NCBI GenBank assembly: GCA_002336805.1
Contig: DDEZ01000002.1
Span: 372,001-436,000, forward strand
Source of the DNA: Bacteroidetes bacterium UBA1941
GTDB lineage: Bacteria > Bacteroidota > Bacteroidia > Chitinophagales > LD1
Length of the DNA: 64,000 nucleotides
Direction: 5' to 3'
Positions within the stretch are counted from its first letter, which is position 1. The number at the start of each line of letters is the position of its first letter. This document shows positions 50,271 to 57,048 of the stretch, piece after piece. A program made the position numbers and the translations under genes. Under the pieces are notes generated by a model. That model searched no databases. It was given only the letters and a program-made list of their open reading frames with translations, and was not told the DNA's origin.

Positions 50271-51185
50271 ATGTCTATCAAGGTTACAGGTCTCACCAAA
50301 GTATATGGCGCACAGCGTGCCGTAGATGATATTTCCTTTGAGGTAAACAAGGGGGAGATACTCGGCTTCCTCGGGCCAAATGGTGCCGGCAAGTCTACGA
50401 CCATGAAGATACTGACCTGCTTTATCCCTCAGACCACAGGTCAGGCGCTGGTATGCGGCCAGGACACAATGACGGACTCTATAGAGGTGCGCAAAAAGAT
50501 AGGCTACCTGCCCGAGAGCAATGCGCTGTACTACGATATGTATGTGCAGGAGTACCTCGAGTTTATGGCCGGCCTGCACAAGCTAGGCGATAAGACCAAG
50601 CAGCGCATAGAGGCGATGATAGAAGCCACCGGCCTCACAGCCGAGCGCCGCAAGCTGGTGGGCCAGCTCTCAAAAGGCTACAAACAGCGTGTGGGCCTGG
50701 CGCAGGCCATGCTGCACGACCCAGAGGTGCTGATACTGGATGAGCCGACCTCTGGCCTCGACCCCAATCAGCTCATAGAGATACGCGAGCTGATCCGCAG
50801 CCTGGGCCGCAATAAGACTGTCATCTTCTCCTCACACATCATGCAGGAGGTGCAGGCCGTAGCAGACCGCATCATCATCGTCAATAAGGGCAAGATCGTA
50901 GCCAATGATACTGCTGCTGCGCTGCAAAATAAACTCAACAATGAGGTCACAGTTATTGCAGAATTTAAGCAAAAAGTGGAGCGCGCGCTACTGGGCGAGC
51001 TGAAGGGTATCAAGCACTATGAGCAGCTCAAAGATGGCCGCTGGAGCTTCGTATCATCTGGCCAGGGCGACCTGCGTGAGGATATTTTCCTTTTTGCCAA
51101 AAACAAAAACCTGACCCTGCTCGGACTGGAGCGGGAGCAGTTTTCGCTGGAGGAGGTCTTCAAACAGGTGACACAAAAGAATTGA
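50271..51185 (+). CDS. gldA: GldA-like ABC transporter ATPase
   Basis: Nucleotide-binding subunit of the gliding-associated ABC transporter (GldAFG). Start at ATG 50271 (MSIKVTGLTKVYG); an open frame starts at 50229 but the promoter box lies inside it. Walker A GPNGAGKST (about 38-46), Q-loop and YLPESNALYYDMYVQEYLEF, signature LSKGYKQRVGLAQAM, Walker B LILDEPTSGLDP, switch His in FSSHIMQEV. The C-terminal 85 residues form the family extension. 304 residues, close to known GldA. The permease genes gldF and gldG are not adjacent. Confidence 0.82.
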   Translation: MSIKVTGLTKVYGAQRAVDDISFEVNKGEILGFLGPNGAGKSTTMKILTCFIPQTTGQALVCGQDTMTDSIEVRKKIGYLPESNALYYDMYVQEYLEFMAGLHKLGDKTKQRIEAMIEATGLTAERRKLVGQLSKGYKQRVGLAQAMLHDPEVLILDEPTSGLDPNQLIEIRELIRSLGRNKTVIFSSHIMQEVQAVADRIIIVNKGKIVANDTAAALQNKLNNEVTVIAEFKQKVERALLGELKGIKHYEQLKDGRWSFVSSGQGDLREDIFLFAKNKNLTLLGLEREQFSLEEVFKQVTQKN

Positions 51186-51322
51186 AAAAGCAACACCTGC
51201 CACAAAAGGTATGTGTGGCCTGCGGCAGGCCATTCTCCTGGCGCAAAAAGTGGGAACGAGTATGGGAAGAGGTCAAATATTGCAGTGACCGATGCCGCAA
51301 GGTAAAGAAGGCTCAACCCTGA
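51182..51322 (+). CDS. DUF2256 zinc-ribbon mini-protein
   Basis: 46 residues, too short for routine ORF calls. Two Cys pairs, CVACGRPFSWRKKW and KYCSDRCRK, form a compact zinc-binding motif typical of DUF2256. The frame opens with TTG at 51182, whose last base overlaps the gldA stop (ATTGA), and no ATG exists upstream. It runs to a TGA at 51320-51322 and overlaps the convergent SRPBCC gene by 10 bases. The overlap suggests coupling to gldA translation. Function of DUF2256 is unknown. Confidence 0.85.
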   Translation: MKKQHLPQKVCVACGRPFSWRKKWERVWEEVKYCSDRCRKVKKAQP

Positions 51323-51777
51323 TACCTGCCAAATCTATCCTCCAGCGCTTTCACACGATATTCAAAGATACCCTCTACCTGTTTCTTTACGAAGAGCAAA
51401 TGGGCGATATCGCCTAGTATGCCGAGGGGTAGCTCATAGTTGACGATGTCTGTCATTTCTACACCGCCCGGTATAGGTTTGAAAAAATGCTGGTGATGCC
51501 ACATGGCATAGGGGCCTTTGCGCTGCTCATCTACGAAGTACTCACCCTCGCGCACATGCGTGATCTCGGTCATCCAGAAAAGCGGGATGCCAAGCACGGG
51601 ACTCACCCTGTAGGTGATGATCTGACCGGCGTACATGGGCCCTACCTCATTCAGGATGCGGAAGTGCATATAGGCCGGTGTGATAGCCTGGAGATTATAT
51701 GGCGATGAGAAAAAATCCCAGGCTGTCCGGATATCTATTGGTAGTCTCTGGGTGCGTGTGAGGGTATAGCAGCTCAT
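51313..51777 (-). CDS. SRPBCC (START-like) ligand-binding protein
   Basis: 154 residues from ATG 51777 (MSCYTLTRTQRLPIDIRTAWDFFSSP, written in part); an upstream start at 51804 is possible but adds a weakly coding extension. Helix-grip pattern: RTAWDFFSSPYNLQAITPAY, strands FRILNEVGPMY, ITYRVSPVLGIPLFWMTEI, then a C-terminal helix (GDIAHLLFVKKQVEGIFEYRVKAL). This fold binds hydrophobic ligands such as lipids or polyketides. Ligand unknown. It overlaps the DUF2256 gene tail to tail. Confidence 0.8.
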   Translation of the reverse strand: MSCYTLTRTQRLPIDIRTAWDFFSSPYNLQAITPAYMHFRILNEVGPMYAGQIITYRVSPVLGIPLFWMTEITHVREGEYFVDEQRKGPYAMWHHQHFFKPIPGGVEMTDIVNYELPLGILGDIAHLLFVKKQVEGIFEYRVKALEDRFGRYQG

Positions 51778-51813
51778 GTAGTGAAAACAGGCTACAAGGC
51801 ACAAATGTTCTGA

Positions 51814-52635
51814 CTACATCAGGATCATGCTGCCCTCACCCAGCGCTACTTTGAGTTTCTCAGAGTCGAGGTGTGTGCTTTTGATATTGATATACCGCAG
51901 GCCCTGTATGGCTGGTATGGATGCCAGGTTCTTATTGAAGCTGATATCCAGCACATCCAGCTGTAGCTGGCTAAACTCATCCTGCAGTTTCGTGAAGTTA
52001 TTATAACTCAGGTCCAGATTATTCAGGCTGGCCATTTTAAAAAAGGCTGGAGGGAAGGTGACGATCTGATTTTTGGTCAGTACAAGACGCTTCAGGTGAC
52101 TGAGTTTGTCTATGTCTTTTGGCAGCTCTCTGATAGTGCCATAGCCGAGGTCCAGATCCGTCAGGTGTGCCAGCTGTAGCAGCTCTGCCGGGAAGGTATT
52201 GATGTGATTGGCCGAGAAGTTTAGCTCTACCAGTGTAGGGATAGTGGCCACTTTTTTGAGCTCTGCTCCCGGCGCAGCGAATGGATTAGCATCCAGGCGG
52301 ATGATGGTGAGGGAGGAGAGCCCGGACATATCTGCCGGCAGCGTGGTCAGTGCATTGTTATTGAGGTAAAGCTTTTTTAATTTTTTGAGCTTGAAAAGCT
52401 GTGGAGGTAGCGACGTCAGTTCGTTGTAAGACAGGTCCAGTGACTCCAAGTTGACCAGTTTGGTGATATCCTCCGGTAGTTGCTTCAGGTCCTGGCCTTT
52501 CAGGCTCAGGCTGGTCACTGCCGGTGCACTGGCCAGCGCCTGTGGCAGGTTGGTATATACCTTCTCCACGGTAGACGCGCTGATGTGCAGCACAGCAGCG
52601 ATGAGCAAAGCGAAAAAGGCAAACCTTTGTGTCAT
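51814..52635 (-). CDS. Leucine-rich-repeat secreted protein
   Basis: 273 residues from ATG 52635 (MTQRFAFFALLIAAVLHISA); upstream open frame lacks a signal. A signal peptide, then seven to eight LRR units of 23 residues with the pattern LxxLxLxxNxLxxLP (e.g. LESLDLSYNELTSLPPQLFKL), typical of the bacterial subtype with conserved Pro. Ends with an LRR cap and no membrane anchor. Likely a periplasmic or surface interaction scaffold; ligand unknown. The gene is separated from the SRPBCC gene by 36 bp and lies upstream of it on the minus strand. Confidence 0.87.
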   Translation of the reverse strand: MTQRFAFFALLIAAVLHISASTVEKVYTNLPQALASAPAVTSLSLKGQDLKQLPEDITKLVNLESLDLSYNELTSLPPQLFKLKKLKKLYLNNNALTTLPADMSGLSSLTIIRLDANPFAAPGAELKKVATIPTLVELNFSANHINTFPAELLQLAHLTDLDLGYGTIRELPKDIDKLSHLKRLVLTKNQIVTFPPAFFKMASLNNLDLSYNNFTKLQDEFSQLQLDVLDISFNKNLASIPAIQGLRYINIKSTHLDSEKLKVALGEGSMILM

Positions 52636-52648
52636 GATCTTGATAAGA

Positions 52649-52660
52649 TTATACGTATAA
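52649..52660. repeat. Perfect palindrome upstream of the LRR gene
   Basis: TTATACGTATAA, a perfect 12-bp palindrome 14 bases upstream of the LRR gene start (minus strand), a candidate operator. Confidence 0.3.
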
Positions 52661-52807
52661 ATATGGCTCATTGTTGCACCTGACGGCCATGGCAGGCATG
52701 CCGTTTTACAAGTGCATTCATGTATGCAAATACAACTCACTGACACGCGTTAGTTAAAAGGGGTGGGAAATTCAGGCAATTTGTTTGTTTTGCCCGCTGT
52801 GAAGTGG

Positions 52808-53974
52808 ATGCAGTATAGCCTCGTGGCGGTTTTCTTTCTGACAGTTATTTTCTCGTGTCACCATCGTACCCAGCCTAAGGCTACTGCGGTAGTCGCCCCT
52901 GTATGCAAAAGCCCTGAGTGCCTGGACTCGCTACACGTGCTGCAGGGACTGATGTACCATCGCCTCGATAGCCTCTTCCTGCGCAGGCATAAGGCTGGTT
53001 TTAACGGCAATGTGCTCATCCTGAAAGGCAACCGCATCCTGTACAAGGCCTGCTTCGGCTATTGCAACTACAAGGAGAAGGATACGCTGAATGCACAGAC
53101 CCCCTTTCAGATCGCATCCAGTAGCAAGCCCTTTACCGCCAGTGCGGTACTGCGCCTGGCAGATGAAGGCAAGCTAAGCCTCTCTGATACATTAGGCAAG
53201 TTCTTTCCGGGATTCCCGTATCACGGCATCACGGTCTCCATGCTCCTGTCACATCGCAGCGGCCTGCCTAACTATCTCTACTTTGGCGATAAGCTCTGGA
53301 AGAGCAAGGAATACCTGACCAATGATGGGCTGATAGATCTCTTTATGAAGAACCCCAAGATAGAGGGTACATCGAGGGCCGGTACCCACTTTCAGTACAA
53401 CAACAGTAACTATGCGCTCCTGGCCTCTATCGTAGAGCGGGTCAGCGGGCAGAAGTTTCCAGAGTATATGAAGGTGACTTTCTTTGAGCCGCTGGGGATG
53501 AAGAATACCTGGATACGCGATGTGACCAATGACAAGTCGGAACGCAAACACGCCATCAGCTACAACTCAAAGTGGGAGGCACAAAAGGAAGACCCTTATG
53601 ACGGCATCTATGGTGACAAGAATGTATTCTCTACCGTAGAGGATATGATGATATGGGACCACGCCTTCTATGAGCATACTAATCTCAGCGCGGCTATGCA
53701 GGAGGAAGCCTATACCCCGCGCAGCCTGGAGCATAAGGGCGTACGAAACTACGGCTACGGCTGGCGCCTGATGAAGCAGCCCGATGGCAGCAGCCTGATC
53801 TACCACAATGGCTGGTGGCATGGCAATAACACCGTCTTCTACCGCTACCTGCCCGATACGCTCACCGTCATCATTCTCAGCAATCGCTACAACCGTGGGG
53901 TGTATGACATACAGCCAGTGTTCAATATCCTGAGCGCGCGCAATGATACTGCGGCCTGGAAAGAAGAGGAGTAG
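52808..53974 (+). CDS. Class C beta-lactamase-related serine hydrolase (lipoprotein)
   Basis: 388 residues from ATG 52808; a GTG at 52763 is possible but gives an uneven N-terminus. Lipobox TVIFSC (Cys17). Serine beta-lactamase/esterase motifs: SSSK (SxxK; QIASSSKPF), YNN as the YxN motif (FQYNNSNY, about 196) and HNGW (HxG; LIYHNGWWHG, about 338). This set matches the esterase EstB and D-Ala-carboxypeptidase groups. Substrate unknown. In frame after the TAG stop there is an open stretch of 39 codons, see the hunt. Confidence 0.85.
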   Translation: MQYSLVAVFFLTVIFSCHHRTQPKATAVVAPVCKSPECLDSLHVLQGLMYHRLDSLFLRRHKAGFNGNVLILKGNRILYKACFGYCNYKEKDTLNAQTPFQIASSSKPFTASAVLRLADEGKLSLSDTLGKFFPGFPYHGITVSMLLSHRSGLPNYLYFGDKLWKSKEYLTNDGLIDLFMKNPKIEGTSRAGTHFQYNNSNYALLASIVERVSGQKFPEYMKVTFFEPLGMKNTWIRDVTNDKSERKHAISYNSKWEAQKEDPYDGIYGDKNVFSTVEDMMIWDHAFYEHTNLSAAMQEEAYTPRSLEHKGVRNYGYGWRLMKQPDGSSLIYHNGWWHGNNTVFYRYLPDTLTVIILSNRYNRGVYDIQPVFNILSARNDTAAWKEEE

Positions 53975-54094
53975 CCAACGAAGAGGGATAAGAAGTGTAA
54001 TGAAGCTGTAGCACACCTACAGGCTACCTATGAGGTGCCACGCTACTGGGCCCGGACACTGACCACCTGCTATCTCAAGGAGCTGGAAAAGTAA
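53975..54094 (+). other. In-frame open extension after the serine hydrolase stop
   Basis: 39 codons run from the TAG (53972-53974) to TAA (54092-54094) without ATG. The sequence is not low complexity (e.g. AVAHLQATYEVPRYWART), but no start codon or ribosome binding site is visible. Likely a noncoding remnant or an ancestral C-terminus. Confidence 0.25.
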
Positions 54095-54126
54095 AAGCCC
54101 CTACGGTCATCCCGCAGAGGCTTTTT
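54094..54126 (+). terminator. Probable terminator after the serine hydrolase
   Basis: AAAGCCcCT (54094-54102) pairs with AGaGGCTTT (54116-54124), one mismatch, followed by T5. Confidence 0.6.
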
Positions 54127-54146
54127 CAATTCATTAGACAAAAAAT

Positions 54147-54725
54147 TTACTGCTGTACCACCTGGCTGCGGGTCGTATTGACCACACGGCCTACCTGGCC
54201 GATGAGCTGACTGGAGAGTCCTACCTTAGTAGCACCTGTCACCAGGTCATTTACAAATACATCAAAGTCGTGGCTGTCAGCCTTGCCGTTCATACGGGAG
54301 TTTTGAGCAGGATCGTGCGCTGCAGTCATGCTCTTGCCGCCATAGGTAAAGTTCTTTGCACCGGTGGCCACACAGAAGAAATCCGTGAGGTTCTTGCTCA
54401 GTGCGGTCAGGCCGCTGGTATTGCCAGAGGTCACCTCTGTGAGCAGTACGGTAAAGAAGCCATTGATAGCAGTATCTCCAGCTATCACAAAAATAGTGCT
54501 GTCTACTACAGAGCGGATACCGAGGCGGCCCTTCTCTATCATAGTACCGGGATGTGATGGGTCATTTACCATCGTGGTGCCGCCCAGAGAGTCGTAGAGT
54601 GTCTGTGTGGTAGCTGTAGTGTTGTTGTCCTTTTTGCAGGATTGCATAGTGGGGGTGAGTGCCAGTACGATGACAGCGAGCAGTAGTGCTGTGATGATGC
54701 CGGTCTTTGTGGTTGTCTTTTTCAT
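54147..54725 (-). CDS. Lipoprotein group 1 truncated hemoglobin-like protein
   Basis: 192 residues. N-terminal signal of about 24 residues and lipobox TPTMQSC (Cys30), then a low-complexity linker. The remaining 150 residues align by pattern to the short globin fold: LYDSLGG (43-49) as the start of helix A/B, LTDFFCVATG (113-122), MTAAH (133-137) with the candidate proximal His137, and FDVFVNDLVTGATKVGLSSQLIGQVGRVV as the G-H helices. An insertion at about 51-70 replaces the usual loop. Truncated globins are normally soluble; an envelope-anchored one is uncommon. 28 bp upstream is a partner membrane gene. Confidence 0.72.
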   Translation of the reverse strand: MKKTTTKTGIITALLLAVIVLALTPTMQSCKKDNNTTATTQTLYDSLGGTTMVNDPSHPGTMIEKGRLGIRSVVDSTIFVIAGDTAINGFFTVLLTEVTSGNTSGLTALSKNLTDFFCVATGAKNFTYGGKSMTAAHDPAQNSRMNGKADSHDFDVFVNDLVTGATKVGLSSQLIGQVGRVVNTTRSQVVQQ

Positions 54726-54753
54726 TTGGAGTTTTTGCGAGTGGTTAGAAAAA

Positions 54754-55179
54754 TTAGAGAATGTTCTTTATCGTACTATAGATCTTATAGCTGAGGGAAT
54801 GGTCGCTCACCGGGCAGCCGCCTTTGAGCGCTTTCTGGTCCGGCATGTAGCGCACACCATTGTAGTGTAGCTGTGAGCGGAGGTCGGTGGCTATCTGGTC
54901 TGCAGAGGCACGCACGGGGTAGAAGCTAAATACAGCGGTCTCAGTCTGCGCATTGAACAGTACGTGGTCTACGCCCGGCTGATGCGAGAGCCAGGCCGTG
55001 ACCTTGTCTCCATCCTGCTGGCTCATATCCTGCTTGAAGTCGATGCGCGCCATGGCTACAGTCGAGGCATCAGCCTTTGGCCGTGTCACCATTACTATAT
55101 GTACCACCAGTGCCACAGCCAGCAGCAGCGTGGTGCCGGCGGCAGCGAGCAGTATCTGTTTGATCCGTTTATTTTTCAT
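54754..55179 (-). CDS. Membrane-anchored small protein, possibly HMA-like fold
   Basis: 141 residues from ATG 55179 (MKNKRIKQILLAAAG), one membrane helix (about 8-28), then a periplasmic domain. VAMARIDFKQDM, GDKVTAWLSHQPGVDHVLFN and TAVFSFYPVRASADQIATDLRSQL give a beta-alpha-beta-beta-alpha-beta order, as in ferredoxin-like heavy-metal-associated domains, but the CxxC is absent. The C-terminal GGCPVSDHSLSYKI has one Cys and one His. It precedes the globin lipoprotein gene by 28 bp on the same strand, so they probably form an operon. Function unknown. Confidence 0.65.
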   Translation of the reverse strand: MKNKRIKQILLAAAGTTLLLAVALVVHIVMVTRPKADASTVAMARIDFKQDMSQQDGDKVTAWLSHQPGVDHVLFNAQTETAVFSFYPVRASADQIATDLRSQLHYNGVRYMPDQKALKGGCPVSDHSLSYKIYSTIKNIL

Positions 55180-55332
55180 GGCATTGCATTTATGAGCCGT
55201 TTTGCAGCTTATTAACAATTACGACAATTCTGTGACAATTGGATTTCCGGAAAGCTGTTAAAATGCATTTTCCTGTATATTGTGTTGATTTACTGTGAGA
55301 TAAAAGTGATTCAAGAGTTTCAATGGAAGAAT

Positions 55333-56856
55333 CTACGCTCCTCTTAAATCGATCTTAACCAGATCACTTGTAGATGGCCCGGTCAGTAGCTCGCCAGTAT
55401 AGGAGAAGCGAGATCCGTGACATGGGCAATCCCAACTTTTCTCAGAGGTATTCCAGCATACGGAGCATTTGATATGCGGGCAGGCCGGATTGACGGCATG
55501 AAGGGCACCGTTATTGTCTTTATACAGCGCTACGGTTTTGCCTTCATATTTTACCACTTTGGCATCACCTTTTGCCAGTTCTACGGCTTCTTCTAGTTGA
55601 GGTATGGACAGCCAGCCGCCTATCATGTCTTTCGTGACCGCGGCGCCTTCTTTCATCAGGTTTTCAAAGCTCGCCACGGGCTTGACACGCGCAGGAGAAA
55701 ACAGGTCTTCATATTCACTGTGACCTGTAGTGATGAGTGCTGTCAGGATCATGGCTGAGGCAGTGCCATAGATCATCCCATTGCCGCCAAAGCCAGTGGC
55801 TACATAGACATTCACAGGATTGCCCGGCAGGTGGCCTATATATGGCAACCCATCTGCCGGCTCGAAGTATTGCGACGACCACTGATAGGCCACGTGGTCT
55901 ACGTTATAATATTTACGCACATAGGCTTCCAAGCATTTGAAGCGCTCATGAGTGTTTTCTTCATGACCGGTTTTATGATCTTCACCGCCCGCGATCAGGT
56001 AGCGCCCGCCATCCACCTCCTGCGTACGGAAGTAGTGGTAAGGATCATCCAGGTCGTAAACCAATGCGTCGGGATAGTTATCACCTTTTAATTTCACCGC
56101 CAGAGCATAGGTACGATACGGCGCACAGAGAAAATGAAGCACATTCACACCAGGTGGTATGTGCGTAGCAAAAATAAGTGCGTCGGCTTTTACTTCACCC
56201 TTTGACGTCTGAATGGTGAGCACCTTGTTTTCCTCCGAAAACCCGGTCAGCCTGCAATCATGCACGATGCGTCCGCCTATCGCCTCAAAGTGCTGTGCCA
56301 GCGCTAGGATATAGTCCAGCGGATGAAACTGGGCTTGTTGCGCTACACTTATTGCTTTGATGTATGGCGTGGATGTCGGTACATCGGTGGTATATTGCGC
56401 CGGCAGCTTCACGTCCAGGCAACCTTTCAAGATAGTATCCAGCATTTCGGCCTGTTCCTCATTTTTTGCGCAGAGATAGGCTGTCTGCTCGCTGTAAGCG
56501 CAATCAATGCCATATTCCTTTACATAGGAGCGGATCAGCGTGATGGCGCTCTGAGCCAGGTCTGCTACCTGCTGCGCTGCTGCCGCGCTGAATTTTTGTT
56601 TAATCTCATCATAAGTAGTATCCATGGTAGTATTGAGGTGGGCAGTAGTACCACCCGTGGTACCAAAACCTATCTCCTGCGCATCTATCAGGGTACACTT
56701 CTTGCCGGCCTTTTGCAGATGGAGCGCAGTGGTGATGCCGGTGATGCCACCACCTACTACAATCACCTCCTGCTTCTCTGAGGGCAGTGTATCATGTTTC
56801 GGTATAAATGCCGGGCGGCTTTGCCAGAGGCTCACGTTGAATCCATCTCTTTTCAT
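55333..56856 (-). CDS. FAD-dependent oxidoreductase with C-terminal Rieske [2Fe-2S] domain
   Basis: 507 residues. N-terminal DAO-type FAD domain: VIVVGGGITGITTALHLQ (about 32-49) with the GxGxxG dinucleotide loop, and the substrate-domain strands KADALIFATHI and GYPYIGHLP-like GLPYIGHLPG. Then a linker and a Rieske domain: CPHIKC and CPCHGSRF (about 460-485) supply the two Cys and two His for a [2Fe-2S] cluster; an extra Cys pair is in IKCSVCW. Such fusions occur in stress-related or glycine-oxidase-like oxidoreductases; substrate unknown. No dedicated ferredoxin gene nearby. Confidence 0.9.
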   Translation of the reverse strand: MKRDGFNVSLWQSRPAFIPKHDTLPSEKQEVIVVGGGITGITTALHLQKAGKKCTLIDAQEIGFGTTGGTTAHLNTTMDTTYDEIKQKFSAAAAQQVADLAQSAITLIRSYVKEYGIDCAYSEQTAYLCAKNEEQAEMLDTILKGCLDVKLPAQYTTDVPTSTPYIKAISVAQQAQFHPLDYILALAQHFEAIGGRIVHDCRLTGFSEENKVLTIQTSKGEVKADALIFATHIPPGVNVLHFLCAPYRTYALAVKLKGDNYPDALVYDLDDPYHYFRTQEVDGGRYLIAGGEDHKTGHEENTHERFKCLEAYVRKYYNVDHVAYQWSSQYFEPADGLPYIGHLPGNPVNVYVATGFGGNGMIYGTASAMILTALITTGHSEYEDLFSPARVKPVASFENLMKEGAAVTKDMIGGWLSIPQLEEAVELAKGDAKVVKYEGKTVALYKDNNGALHAVNPACPHIKCSVCWNTSEKSWDCPCHGSRFSYTGELLTGPSTSDLVKIDLRGA

Positions 56857-57048
56857 AACTATTCTGATTTTGACAAGAGATGGAGCAACATTTAAGCCAT
56901 CGAAATTTCATTATAGATCAACCATATATGAGTATAAAATGTATCATAGTGTTAGCAGAATGTGAAAGGAGTGCCACAAAGGGGCCGATACCCGATTTTG
57001 CAGCCAACAAAATCGCATTTTCTTTTATTTTCGCGCAAACATACAGGA

